This document shows positions 44,359-52,943 of a stretch of DNA of 64,000 nt, in pieces. The DNA comes from TMP-24 sp046348855 (GTDB lineage: Bacteria > Pseudomonadota > Alphaproteobacteria > Rhodobacterales > Rhodobacteraceae). The notes below the pieces were generated by a model that searched no databases, was not told the origin of the DNA, and was given only the letters and a program-made list of their open reading frames with translations. Numbering within the stretch: the stretch's first letter is position 1; the number at the start of each line of letters is the position of its first letter. A program made the position numbers and the translations under genes. Location of the stretch: assembly GCA_046348855.1 (NCBI GenBank), contig JAXMDK010000017.1, positions 38,492-102,491 on the forward strand. The letters are read 5' to 3'.

Positions 44359-45416
44359 TCCGACACTCCCAGCATCCTTTGCAGCCTGGCTTGGTCAACC
44401 TGCCCGGCGGCAAAATCATCGAAGGCCTTGTCCGTCACCTCGATCAGGTGGCGCGCGATGAACGGAGCCCCCTCTGCCGCGCCCTGTGCCGGAGATTTCA
44501 GTAAACATTCCCATTCCATCACGGCCCAGCCGCGATAGCCGTGGCGGGTCAGCCGCGTGAAGACCGACCGGAAATCCACCTGTCCGTCGCCGAGACTGCG
44601 GAAGCGGCCCGCGCGGTCGGCCCAAGACGAATAGCCGGAATAGACACCTTGGCGGCCGTCGGGGCGGAACTCGGCATCCTTGACGTGAAAGGCCGAAATG
44701 CGGTCGTGATACAGGTCGATGAAGCCCAGGTAATCCATCGCTTGCAGCAGGAAATGGGACGGGTCGTAGTTGATCCGCGCCCGGGGGTGTTCCGAGACGG
44801 CGGAGAGGAAGCGTTCCCAGCTGGCGCCGTCGAAGACGTCCTCGCCGGGATGGGGCTCGAAGCCGATGTCGATGCCTTGGTCATCGTAGGCATCGAGGAT
44901 CGGTCGCCAGCGGCGGGCCAGTTCGGCAAAGGCGGTTTCGATCAGCCCGGCGGGGCGCTGCGGCCAGGGGTAAAGGTAGGGGAAGGCCAGCGATCCGGTG
45001 AAGCTGACGGTGCCGCCCAGCCCCAGCCGGCGCGCGGCGGTGGCGGCCTTGGTCACCTGACCGACGGCCCATTCCTGACGCGCCGCGGGCTTGCCGCGCA
45101 CCGCTTCGGGTGCGAAACCGTCGAAGGCGTCGTCATAGGCGGGGTGGACGGCGATCAGCTGACCCTGAAGGTGGGTCGAAAGCTCGGTGATCTGAACCCC
45201 GGCATCGGCGCAGATGCCGCGCACCTCGTCGGCATAGGTCGCGCTTTCGGCGCAGAGGTCGAGGTCGAACAGCCTGCGGTCCCAGCTGGGGATCTGCACG
45301 CCCTTGTAGCCCAGCCCCGCGGCCCAGGTGACGATCCCCGACAGGCTGTCGAACGGCGCTTCATCGCCGGCGAATTGCGCCAGAAACAGCGCCGGTCCCT
45401 TGATCGCCGCGCCCAT
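44349..45416 (-). CDS. Sugar phosphate isomerase/epimerase (TIM barrel, AP endonuclease 2 family)
   Basis: The product is 355 residues from the ATG that overlaps the monooxygenase stop; a longer frame to 45467 would run into that gene. It has GYKGVQIPSWDRRLFDL, VQITELSTHLQGQLIAVHPAYDD, IDIGFEPHPGEDVFDG (metal-binding Glu and His), ARINYDPSHFLLQAMDYLGFI, ISAFHVKDAEF and a final YRGWAVMEWEC (metal Glu). This is the IolE/IolI-like xylose-isomerase TIM barrel with divalent metal. It is likely to isomerise or epimerise a keto-sugar made by the flanking oxidoreductases. It resembles the enzyme at 50606-51418 only in fold. Confidence 0.88.
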   Translation of the reverse strand: MGAAIKGPALFLAQFAGDEAPFDSLSGIVTWAAGLGYKGVQIPSWDRRLFDLDLCAESATYADEVRGICADAGVQITELSTHLQGQLIAVHPAYDDAFDGFAPEAVRGKPAARQEWAVGQVTKAATAARRLGLGGTVSFTGSLAFPYLYPWPQRPAGLIETAFAELARRWRPILDAYDDQGIDIGFEPHPGEDVFDGASWERFLSAVSEHPRARINYDPSHFLLQAMDYLGFIDLYHDRISAFHVKDAEFRPDGRQGVYSGYSSWADRAGRFRSLGDGQVDFRSVFTRLTRHGYRGWAVMEWECLLKSPAQGAAEGAPFIARHLIEVTDKAFDDFAAGQVDQARLQRMLGVSECA

Positions 45417-45715
45417 CACCCGACCCTTTCCGAAAGCATCGAGAGGGGCCGGATATCGACCGGGCAAGCCAGCAGCCGGTCCAGCTGCGAGAACAGCGGT
45501 TGCAGATGCGGCATGGCGAGATGGTCGTCCAGCGCCGCCCGGCTGGTCCAGTTTTCATAGAAGACGAAAACGCAGGGGTCGGCGGCATCGACGTGGAAAT
45601 CGTAGTTGATGCAGCCCGCCTCGGCCCGGGTGGGGGAGACTTGCGCCGCCAGCAGGGTTGCCAGTTCGTCGCGGGTTTCGGGGCGTGCGGTGACGGTGCC
45701 GATGATCGTGTACAT
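45416..45715 (-). CDS. Antibiotic-biosynthesis-monooxygenase (ABM/YgiN-like) domain protein
   Basis: The product is 99 residues: YTIIGTVTARPETRDELATLLAAQVSPTRAEAGCINYDFHVDAADPCVFVFYENWTSRAALDDHLAMPHLQPL. It is a single dimeric ferredoxin-like ABM domain. Related YgiN and LsrG proteins act on quinones or on small sugars without metal cofactors. LsrG is an isomerase in autoinducer-2 catabolism, so a role on a sugar intermediate is possible. It overlaps the isomerase start by ATGA and follows the permease by 3 bases. The operon context favours catabolism rather than antibiotic synthesis. Confidence 0.85.
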   Translation of the reverse strand: MYTIIGTVTARPETRDELATLLAAQVSPTRAEAGCINYDFHVDAADPCVFVFYENWTSRAALDDHLAMPHLQPLFSQLDRLLACPVDIRPLSMLSERVG

Positions 45716-45718
45716 GGT

Positions 45719-46663
45719 CTAAGCCTTCTTCTGGCTGAGGGCGACGGCAAGGATGATGATGGCGCCGCGGGCGATCAGTTGCTGGCTGAACTCCAGCCCC
45801 ATCAGGATCAGGCCGTTGTTGATCAGGCCGATCATCAGCGCGCCAACGATGGTGCCGATGACAGTGCCCTTGCCGCCGAAGAGGCTGGTGCCACCCAGGA
45901 CGGCCGCCGCGATGACGGACAGCTCGTCGCCTTCGCCCAGCTGGAAGCGGCCCGATTGCAGGCGACCGGCGTAGAGCATCCCGGCAAGGGCCGCTGCAGA
46001 GGACGAGATCACCAGCACCTTGAACTTGATGGCGCCCGTGTCGATGCCGGAGTAGCGTGCGGCGGTTTCGCCGCCTCCGGTCGCCAGCACCCGGCGGCCA
46101 AAGCCGGTGCGGCGCAGGACGAAGTGGCCAAGGGCGCCGATGACCAGCATCCAGAACAGCAGGACCGGGACCGGGCCAAGAGAGCCGCCGCCGAAGGCCC
46201 AGGAATAGCGCGGCGACAGGATCGGCACGGCGGCGGTGGCGGAAATCCACATGGCGACGCCCTTGGCGATACCCATCATGGCCAGCGTGGTCAGGAAGGA
46301 GGGGATGCCGATCTTGGTCGTCAGCCAGCCGTTGAAGCAGCCGACCGCGATCCCGGTGGCGATGCCGGCCAGAATACCCGCGAAAGGCCCGCCGACCGCG
46401 ATGGCCATGGCGACGGTGACGGTCGTCAGGCCCGCGACCGCGCCGATCGACAGGTCGATCTCTCCGCTGGCCAGCACGAAGGTCATGGCCACCGCCATCA
46501 CCGCGATCATCGCGGTCTGGCGGATGATGTTCAGCAGGTTGGTCGGGTTCAGGAACCCCTTGTCGGCCAGGGTCACGGCAAAGACCGCGAAGATCACCAC
46601 GAAGCCGATGTAGATGATGTTCTGCCGCCAGTTGGCGAGGAAGGCAGGGGTGCGCTCAGCCAT
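45719..46663 (-). CDS. Ribose-type sugar ABC transporter permease
   Basis: The product is 314 residues, an RbsC-like inner-membrane permease with about 8-10 hydrophobic spans (NIIYIGFVVIFAVFAVTL, MIAVMAVAMTFVLASGEIDLSIGAVAGLT, GIAVGCFNGWLTTKIGIPSFLTTLAMM, VPVLLFWMLVIGALGHFVL, IGTIVGALMIGLINNGLILMGL). The SGEIDLSIGA and NGWLTTKIGIPSFLTTL words are family hallmarks. The ATG after AGGAG is used; it overlaps the ATPase gene by 8 bases. It works with the fused ATPase (46656-48212) and the periplasmic protein (49450-50568). Only one permease gene is present, as usual for homodimeric RbsC. Confidence 0.92.
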   Translation of the reverse strand: MAERTPAFLANWRQNIIYIGFVVIFAVFAVTLADKGFLNPTNLLNIIRQTAMIAVMAVAMTFVLASGEIDLSIGAVAGLTTVTVAMAIAVGGPFAGILAGIATGIAVGCFNGWLTTKIGIPSFLTTLAMMGIAKGVAMWISATAAVPILSPRYSWAFGGGSLGPVPVLLFWMLVIGALGHFVLRRTGFGRRVLATGGGETAARYSGIDTGAIKFKVLVISSSAAALAGMLYAGRLQSGRFQLGEGDELSVIAAAVLGGTSLFGGKGTVIGTIVGALMIGLINNGLILMGLEFSQQLIARGAIIILAVALSQKKA

Positions 46664-48212
46664 GCTGGGTCTCCTGTGAGAGGGCCTTTTGGATTTCGAT
46701 CTGCAGCTGCCGTTCCGCGCCTTGCAGGCGGTGGCCGGGATCGGGTTCATTCGGGTCGTCAAGGCTCAAGCGGTCGATCATCTGATGCGCGCGGCCATCG
46801 GCCATGACGAGGATGCGGTCGCAGGCTGTCAGAAGCTCGGAAAGCTCCGAGGAGATCATGATGATCCCCTTGCCCTGCGCCGCCAGGTCGCGGACCAGCC
46901 GGATGATTTCCGACTTCGATCCGATGTCGATGCCGGCGGTGGGTTCGTCCAGCACCAGAATGTCGGGGTCGGTGGCCAGCCATTTGCCGATCACCACCTT
47001 CTGCTGATTGCCGCCTGACAGGGTAGAAACCGCATGATCGCGGCTGGCGGTCTTGACGGACAGGCGCTTGATCATCTCGTCGGTCAGGGCGTTGGCCTTC
47101 GATTGGTCGACGACGCCCTTGGGCGCGATGCGGTCCAACACCGACAGCACCATGTTGGAGGCCACCGAATGCGCCGGGATGATGCCCTGCGTCGCCCGCG
47201 CCTCTGGCACCAGGGCCACTTTTGCGGCGATGGCGTCCGAGGGTTTGCGGATCGGCACGGCCTTGCCCTTGATGCGGATCTCTCCGCCGGTTGCGGGTTC
47301 GATCCCGGCAATCACCCGCGCCAGCGCCGAGCGGCCAGAGCCCAGAAGCCCCGCCAGCCCCAGGACCTCGCCCCGGTGCAGGGTGAAGCTGACATTCTCG
47401 GGCTTGTGCGGGCCCGTCAGGTTGACCGCTTCCAGGAGCACCTCGCCCCGGGTCACGTCGCCGCGCTGCACGTCGGCCAGGCCCTTGGAGCGTTTGCCCA
47501 CGATATGTTCGATCATCGTGTCGATGGGCAGATCCGCCAGCGGCGCGGTGATCACATGTTTGCCGTCGCGCAGGATGGTGGCGCGGTCGGCGATGCGGGC
47601 GATTTCGTCCATGCGGTGGCTGACATAGATCACCGCCACGCCCTGCGCCTTCAGCTTGCGCAGGAAGGTGAACAGCCGCTCGACATCCGACACCGCCAGC
47701 GCGGTGGAGGGTTCATCGAGGATCAGCACCTTCGAGCTTTGGCTGATGGCCTTGGCAATCTCGGTCAGCTGCTTCTGCCCCGCGCCAAGATCGCCCACCA
47801 CGGCCTTGGGGTCGACCTTGACCTCCAGCATGGCGAAGATCTCGGCGGCCTTGGCCTCGCAGGCGGCATCGTCCAGCCAGCCGCGGGCGGTGCGGGCCTC
47901 GCGCGTCAGGAAGATGTTCTGGGCCACGGTCAGCGTGGGGATCAGGCTCATCTCCTGGAAGTTCATCGCGATCCCGGCGGCGCGCGCGGCTTCGGGCGTG
48001 TGGGTGGTCAGCGGCACGCCCCCCACCTCGATGGTCCCGGCGTCGGGTTTGTGGACGCCGTTCAACACCTTCAGGATGGTGGATTTGCCCGCGCCGTTGC
48101 CGCCAAGAAGGGCGTGGACTTCACCGGGCAGAACCTCAAAATCCACATCGTCCAGGGCTTTGACACCGCCAAAAGCCTTGGAGATTCCCTTCATGACGAC
48201 AGCAGGTGTCAT
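46656..48212 (-). CDS. Sugar ABC transporter ATP-binding protein, two fused ATPase domains
   Basis: The product is 518 residues of RbsA/MglA type. The first cassette has LLGGNGAGKSTILKVLNG (Walker A), a weak signature LGAGQKQLTEIAKAI, LILDEPSTAL (Walker B) and YVSHRMDEI. The second has LLGSGRSALARVIAGI, STLSGGNQQKVVIGKWL (signature) and LVLDEPTAGIDIGSK. The first cassette keeps Walker A with GGNGAGKS, while the second lacks a canonical P-loop lysine (GSGRSAL), the usual asymmetry in this family. The start at 48212 overlaps the oxidoreductase stop (ATGA); a longer frame to 48398 is a shadow of that gene. Confidence 0.93.
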   Translation of the reverse strand: MTPAVVMKGISKAFGGVKALDDVDFEVLPGEVHALLGGNGAGKSTILKVLNGVHKPDAGTIEVGGVPLTTHTPEAARAAGIAMNFQEMSLIPTLTVAQNIFLTREARTARGWLDDAACEAKAAEIFAMLEVKVDPKAVVGDLGAGQKQLTEIAKAISQSSKVLILDEPSTALAVSDVERLFTFLRKLKAQGVAVIYVSHRMDEIARIADRATILRDGKHVITAPLADLPIDTMIEHIVGKRSKGLADVQRGDVTRGEVLLEAVNLTGPHKPENVSFTLHRGEVLGLAGLLGSGRSALARVIAGIEPATGGEIRIKGKAVPIRKPSDAIAAKVALVPEARATQGIIPAHSVASNMVLSVLDRIAPKGVVDQSKANALTDEMIKRLSVKTASRDHAVSTLSGGNQQKVVIGKWLATDPDILVLDEPTAGIDIGSKSEIIRLVRDLAAQGKGIIMISSELSELLTACDRILVMADGRAHQMIDRLSLDDPNEPDPGHRLQGAERQLQIEIQKALSQETQHG

Positions 48213-49378
48213 TTGCCCACGGCCTCCCAGAGCCCGGTTTCGCCCGATCGCAGCAGGGCGTCGGCCACCAGTTCGCAGGCCAGCCCGTCGGCGAAATTGG
48301 GGCTCGGCTGCTTGCCCGTGGCGATGGCGTCGAAGAAATCGTGGCACTCCACGATCTTGGTTTCCGAATAGCCGATGCCCAGGCCGGGGATCGGCCAAAG
48401 GCCAGCGCCATAGGGATGTGCGGGGCCAGTATAGACGGTGCGGAAGCCGCGCGCATCGGCCGGATCGTCGGCGAACATCACCTGCAACTCGTCGCGCCGT
48501 TCATAGTTGAAGGCGATGGAGCCCTTGGTGCCGTGGATCTCCAGCGTGATGAAGTTGTTGCGGCCCCAAGCGTTGCGGGTGGCCTCGAGCGAGCCGATGG
48601 CGCCGCTTTCGAATTTCAGCATCGAGACGACTTCGTCATCGACATCGACTTCGGCCCGCTCGCCACCCGAGGATTTCTCGGACGCGCCCAGCTTGTCGAG
48701 CCCGCCCTGCTGGATGGGGCGCGTCTTGACATAGGTCCGGGTCAGGGCGTTGACCGCCTCGATGGGGCCGACCAGATACTGCGCCAGGTCCACCACATGG
48801 GTGCCGATGTCGCCCACGGTGCCGGACCCCGCGATCTTCTTCTGGAAGCGCCAGGACAGCGGGCCGTTCTCATCCGCCGACCAGTCCTGCAGATAGGTGC
48901 CGCGGAAGTTCAGGATGCGGCCGATACGGCCTTCCTCGATGTATTTCTTGGCAAGCGCCACGGCCGGCGTGCGGCGGTAGTTGAAGGCGACCATGTGGAT
49001 GACGCCGGCCTGACGGACAGCCTCGGCCATGGCGCGGGCTTCCTCGACCGTGCGGGCGAGGGGCTTTTCGCAGATGATGTGCTTGCCGGCCCTGGCCGCC
49101 GCAATCGCGATTTCGGCATGGACGTTGTTCGGCGTGCAGATGTCGACCACGTCGATATCGGGCCGCGCGATCACGGCGCGCCAGTCGGAGGAAGCCTCGT
49201 CGAAGCCGAAGCGTTGGCGGGCGGCCTCTGCCGCGCCATCGGTCACATCGACCACCACCTTGCGGTGCGGGATCGCCGGGGCGGGCCAGAAGAACATCGG
49301 CATGGCGGCATAGGCCATGGCATGGGCCTTGCCCATGAACCCGCCGCCGATCATGGCGACGTTCATCACTTTGGTCAT
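48209..49378 (-). CDS. Gfo/Idh/MocA-family oxidoreductase
   Basis: The product is 389 residues. NVAMIGGGFMGKAHAMAYAAMP is the Rossmann start (GGGFMG), ICEKPLARTVEEARAM carries the catalytic EKP lysine, and GTVGDIGTHVVDLAQYLVG the conserved histidine. MVAFNYRRTPAVALAKKYIEEGRIG is typical of the MocA-like group acting on inositol and related sugars. It is cotranscribed with the transporter, ending in an ATGA overlap with the ATPase gene. It probably performs the first oxidation of the imported compound, with the family member at 43234-44358 acting earlier or later. Confidence 0.9.
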   Translation of the reverse strand: MTKVMNVAMIGGGFMGKAHAMAYAAMPMFFWPAPAIPHRKVVVDVTDGAAEAARQRFGFDEASSDWRAVIARPDIDVVDICTPNNVHAEIAIAAARAGKHIICEKPLARTVEEARAMAEAVRQAGVIHMVAFNYRRTPAVALAKKYIEEGRIGRILNFRGTYLQDWSADENGPLSWRFQKKIAGSGTVGDIGTHVVDLAQYLVGPIEAVNALTRTYVKTRPIQQGGLDKLGASEKSSGGERAEVDVDDEVVSMLKFESGAIGSLEATRNAWGRNNFITLEIHGTKGSIAFNYERRDELQVMFADDPADARGFRTVYTGPAHPYGAGLWPIPGLGIGYSETKIVECHDFFDAIATGKQPSPNFADGLACELVADALLRSGETGLWEAVGK

Positions 49379-49449
49379 CGTTTCAATCCTTGGCGGGGTG
49401 AGTGTCTGAAAAGGGGCGCGGGCGGGGGAGCAGCCGCCCGCGCCGGGCC

Positions 49450-50568
49450 TCAGTTGGCCATCGACGACTTGACGTTGTCGGTCGCCTCGGTGGAGTAGAC
49501 CTGCTTCCAGGCATCCAGCAGGTTGTCATGGCTGACCGGCAGCGCGGGCAGCGCGACATAGGCCGGGGCGGCCTTGCCCAGAAGGCCATAGCCCGCAAGC
49601 TTGGCCTCCACGACGCCGGCATCATAGGGCCGCTGCGCGCCAAGGCCCTTCACAAAGCCGTTCTGCGCCATGGAAATCGCGACATTCTCGCCCAGGTCGC
49701 AGGTGGTGATGATCAGATCGTCGCGCCCGGCATTGCGGGCGGCAGAGATGACGCCCTCGGCCGGCACGTCCCAGACCGCCCAGATGCCCTGGATTTCGGG
49801 ATGCGAGGTCAGCATCGCGCCAGCGGCCTTTTCGGCATCGCCCGAGAAGTCCGGGCCGCCGATGCCCTGTTCGTCCACGATCTTGATGTCGGGATAATCC
49901 GAGGCGATCGTGGCTTTGAAGGCATCGTAGCGCTGCTTGGTCACGAAGAAATCGGCGGCGTGGAAGACCAGACCGATATTGCCCTTGGACCCCAGCGCCT
50001 TGGCCATCAGATGGGCGGCGGCGACGCCGTTTCCGTAGTTGTCGGCCGAAACGACGGACACGTAGTCCTTGCCCGCGGTCAGACCCGCCGCGACGTTATC
50101 CATGAAGACGATCTTGATGCCCGCATCTGCCGCCGCCTTGTAAGACGCGGCGGTCGCGGTCGGATCGGTCGGGATCGACACGATGATCGAGGGCTTTTGC
50201 GCCATGATCGTCTCGATGTCGGAGACCTGCTTTTCAGGCTTGAAGCCTGCATCGGTGACGGCGATCACCTTGATCCCCATCGCGGCGAACTGGGTCTGCA
50301 ACCCGTTGACCTGCGCCCGGCTCCAGTCGTTGCCGCCGTAATGCAGGACGATGGCGGCGGTGGCGTTCATGGCCTTGATCTTGGCCAGCTCGTCGTCGGT
50401 CAGGGCAATGTCCGAAGCGGGCGAGGGGTCTTCGCCATTCGGGCCCTTGGACAGCACGGTTTCCACCAGCTTGGCCAGGGCCTCGTCGGGACCGGCGAAG
50501 GCCGGTCCGACGGCGGTCATCAGCGCAAGCAGCGCCGCGCCGCCCAGAAGGCTGCGTCGAGTGATCAT
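49450..50568 (-). CDS. Periplasmic sugar-binding protein of the ABC transporter
   Basis: The product is 372 residues. The N-terminus is MITRRSLLGGAALLALMTAVGPAFA, a signal peptide with a twin-arginine pair and an AFA cleavage site. A type-I periplasmic binding fold follows (AAIVLHYGGNDWSRAQVNGLQ, FKPEKQVSDIETIMAQKPSIIVSIPTD, AGIKIVFMDNVAAGL, VSADNYGNGVAAAHL, HPEIQGIWAVWDVPAEG, TCDLGENVAISMAQNG). It captures the sugar and delivers it to the RbsC-like permease. It is separated by 72 bases from the oxidoreductase gene downstream and by 37 bases from the isomerase upstream. A signal-less paralogue is encoded at 52940-53944. Confidence 0.92.
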   Translation of the reverse strand: MITRRSLLGGAALLALMTAVGPAFAGPDEALAKLVETVLSKGPNGEDPSPASDIALTDDELAKIKAMNATAAIVLHYGGNDWSRAQVNGLQTQFAAMGIKVIAVTDAGFKPEKQVSDIETIMAQKPSIIVSIPTDPTATAASYKAAADAGIKIVFMDNVAAGLTAGKDYVSVVSADNYGNGVAAAHLMAKALGSKGNIGLVFHAADFFVTKQRYDAFKATIASDYPDIKIVDEQGIGGPDFSGDAEKAAGAMLTSHPEIQGIWAVWDVPAEGVISAARNAGRDDLIITTCDLGENVAISMAQNGFVKGLGAQRPYDAGVVEAKLAGYGLLGKAAPAYVALPALPVSHDNLLDAWKQVYSTEATDNVKSSMAN

Positions 50569-50605
50569 GGTAGTCCTCCCAGAAATGGGGCAGAAGCCCC
50601 GGTTG

Positions 50606-51418
50606 TCAGTGGGTTTTCAAATAGTCCATGCTGATCCGGGCCCCTTCTGCGGGGTCGGGCCAGGCATCGAGTTCGGCGCAGACCCAGCCCTGATAGCCGG
50701 TGTCGCGCAGCGCCTGCAGGATCGGAGCGGTCGGAATGTCGCCGCGATCCAGGGGCGTGAAGGCGAAGGGGTCGCGTTGGAAGCCCTTCAGGTGGACATA
50801 GGAAATCCGCTTCGCATGGTCGCGGACCAGCTGCGCCGGATCGCCGCCCGCCGCTGCCAGATGCGCGGTGTCGGGGCAGAAGTCGATCGCGGTCAGGTCG
50901 AAGATCTTGGCGACCGTCGCGGGCCCCTCGACGATGGTCGACAGGTGCGGGTGATAGTGCGCCCGCAGGCCGCGCGCTTCGGCCAGGTCCTTCACGCGGT
51001 CCAGCGCGGCGGCGAGTTTGTGATAGTCCGCCTCGCGGATGCCATCGAACCGCTTGGCCCCGCCGCCCACCACCAGATGCGGCGCACCAAGCTCGGCGGC
51101 GCGGTCGGCAGCGCGGGTCACGCGGGCCAGTTCCTCGGGCAGGATGTCGTCGAAGATGAAGTTGCCACCAGCATAGGCGGCCACCAGTTGCAGCCCCGAT
51201 TGCGCCAGAAGGCTGCGGAAATCGGCGGCGGAGTGGTCCAGAAGGTTGCCGTCAAAGACCTCCACCCCCTCGTAGCCGGCGGCGGCGATCTCGGCGAAGG
51301 CGCGGTCCATCTGGCCGAAGGTGCGATAGGCCAGCTGGGTGATCGAGGTCACCCCCACGGCATCGCCGCCAAGCGCACCCCAGCAATTGGCGTGATAGGC
51401 CAGCTTCCATGCTGTCAT
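50606..51418 (-). CDS. Sugar phosphate isomerase/epimerase (TIM barrel)
   Basis: The product is 270 residues. KLAYHANCWGALGG is the first strand, followed by AAAGYEGVEVFDGNLLDHSAADFRSLLAQSGLQLVAAYAGG, LRAHYHPHLSTIVEGPATVAKI (metal residues), IDFCPDTAHLAAAGGDP, ISYVHLKGFQRDPFAFTPLDRG and GYQGWVCAELDAW (metal Glu). It is close in style to IolE-like dehydratases and 3-keto-sugar epimerases. The ATG at 51418 has an AAAGGAGGGGAAG ribosome site and heads the minus-strand operon, facing the divergent ROK regulator. A much longer upstream frame (to 51886) is a shadow of the regulator. Confidence 0.88.
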   Translation of the reverse strand: MTAWKLAYHANCWGALGGDAVGVTSITQLAYRTFGQMDRAFAEIAAAGYEGVEVFDGNLLDHSAADFRSLLAQSGLQLVAAYAGGNFIFDDILPEELARVTRAADRAAELGAPHLVVGGGAKRFDGIREADYHKLAAALDRVKDLAEARGLRAHYHPHLSTIVEGPATVAKIFDLTAIDFCPDTAHLAAAGGDPAQLVRDHAKRISYVHLKGFQRDPFAFTPLDRGDIPTAPILQALRDTGYQGWVCAELDAWPDPAEGARISMDYLKTH

Positions 51419-51511
51419 CTTCCCCTCCTTTGATCCGGCCTCCTGCCGATGTGTGAGTTGTAAGGCGCAAAACGAGCGTGAGTCAACATATTTACAAAAT
51501 AACATCGGCAT

Positions 51512-51534
51512 CTTTTGCAGATTAAAAGCAAAAG
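51512..51534. promoter_or_regulatory. Candidate ROK operator in the divergent promoter region
   Basis: CTTTTGC and GCAAAAG form a perfect 7-base inverted repeat with a 9-base AT-rich spacer, midway between the divergent isomerase and ROK genes. The surrounding DNA (51470-51540) is markedly AT-rich. Confidence 0.45.
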
Positions 51535-51587
51535 TATGTGCTTGATCCGGCGAAGGCCCCGATTTATCAATGAAAAAGGGAGGAGCC

Positions 51588-52943
51588 ATGGCGCAGGACC
51601 TGAACGAGACGTCCGGCACGGCACGGGGCAAGGGACGGCCCCGGGTGGCGGAAACGGCTGCGCCCTCGCTGGTGGAATTGCTCAACCTGATTCGGGCCGA
51701 CGACCCGACGACCCGGCACGAGCTGGAACGGAAAAGCGAACTGGGCCGCGCCGTGGTGGCGGATCGGCTGAACATGCTTGCCGAACTGGGCCTGATCGAC
51801 GAAAGCGAACTCGGCGCGGCAACCGGCGGCCGTGCGCCGCGGCTGGTGCGGCTTGCCGCCAGACGGGGCCGGGTGCTGGTGGCCACACTGGACCAGTCGG
51901 CCCTGGGCGTCGGCGTGGCGGACCTGTCGGGAAAGCTTCTGACCGAACATCACGAAGCCTTCGAGCTGACCGCTCCGCCGCAAGTCCTGGCGGAACGGCT
52001 GACCACGCTCTTGCGCTGGTCGCTGGACCGGCAGGCGGCCCCGGCGGGTCTTTGGGGGATATCGCTGTCGGTGCCCGGCACGGTGCCGGGGTCGGTGGGC
52101 GATTTCCTGACCCGGACACCGGCCGCACTGCCGGCCTGGGAGGGCTTTCCGCTGGTCGAGATGCTGACCCGCAGCTTCGGCGCTCCGGTCTGGATGCGGT
52201 CTTCGGTCGATACGATGACGATGGGAGAGTTGCATGGCGGGGCGGGGCAGGGCTTGCGCTCCATGCTGTTCATCAAGGTCGGGCGGCGGATCGGTGCGGG
52301 GATCGTGGCTGAAGGGCGGCTGTTCCGGGGGGCGCAGGGGGCGACCGGGCTGATCGGCGCGCTTCCGGTGCATCTGGGCGACCGCTCGGCCACGCTGGAT
52401 GCCATGGCCGGATCGGACATGATCTTGCGCGAGGGGCGGCTTGCGGCCGAGACCGGTCGCAGCGCCTTCCTGTCGGATCATCTGCGGCGCGGCGGCGAGA
52501 TCACCGCCATCGACGTGGCGCAAGCCGCCCAGATGGGCGATGCCGCCTGCGTGGAGATCCTCACGACCTCGGGCCGCCTGATCGGGCAGGTGGTGGCCAC
52601 CCTGACCAACACGCTGAACCCCGAGGTGATCGTGCTGTCGGGCGCCATCGTGCAGACCAATGACATCATCCTCGCCGCCATCCGCGAGGCGGTCTACGGG
52701 GCAAGCCATCCCCTGGTGACACGGGACCTTCGCATCATCCGCAGCCAGATGGGCTCTTCGGCAGGACTGGTCGGCGCGGCGCGGGTCGGGGCGGAACTGC
52801 TGTTCGCGCCCACCTTCCTGAAAGACTGGGTCATGCAAGGCAGCCCCTTGAAGCACCCGGGCTTTGTCGCCTTCCGCGAGGGGCTCGACACCGTTCCGCC
52901 GCCCCCGGCCCCATCCCCGCCCCCCTCAGGAGCTGTGCCATGA
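51588..52943 (+). CDS. ROK-family transcriptional regulator
   Basis: The product is 451 residues. An N-terminal winged helix (SLVELLNLIRADDPTTRHELERKSELGRAVVADRLNMLAELGLIDE) is followed by a ROK sugar-kinase-like body (GRVLVATLDQSALGVGVADLSG, WGISLSVPGTVPGS, SMLFIKVGRRIGAGIVAEGRLFRGAQGATGLIGALP, LTNTLNPEVIVLSGAIV). The kinase active-site word (usually ENDAN) is replaced by SSVDTMTMGE, and the CxCGxxGC zinc loop is missing, so it should not phosphorylate sugars. The ATG at 51588 follows GGGAGGAG. It is likely to repress the divergent transporter operon until a sugar binds. Its stop overlaps the next gene (ATGA). Confidence 0.9.
   Translation: MAQDLNETSGTARGKGRPRVAETAAPSLVELLNLIRADDPTTRHELERKSELGRAVVADRLNMLAELGLIDESELGAATGGRAPRLVRLAARRGRVLVATLDQSALGVGVADLSGKLLTEHHEAFELTAPPQVLAERLTTLLRWSLDRQAAPAGLWGISLSVPGTVPGSVGDFLTRTPAALPAWEGFPLVEMLTRSFGAPVWMRSSVDTMTMGELHGGAGQGLRSMLFIKVGRRIGAGIVAEGRLFRGAQGATGLIGALPVHLGDRSATLDAMAGSDMILREGRLAAETGRSAFLSDHLRRGGEITAIDVAQAAQMGDAACVEILTTSGRLIGQVVATLTNTLNPEVIVLSGAIVQTNDIILAAIREAVYGASHPLVTRDLRIIRSQMGSSAGLVGAARVGAELLFAPTFLKDWVMQGSPLKHPGFVAFREGLDTVPPPPAPSPPPSGAVP

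Noticed and set aside
47034..48371. 445-codon plus-strand open frame
   Set aside because: It is the antisense of the sugar transporter ATPase gene; its His/Asp/Arg-rich composition is an artefact of GC-rich codons.
48206..49498. 430-codon plus-strand open frame
   Set aside because: It is antisense to the Gfo/Idh/MocA oxidoreductase, which has full family motifs.
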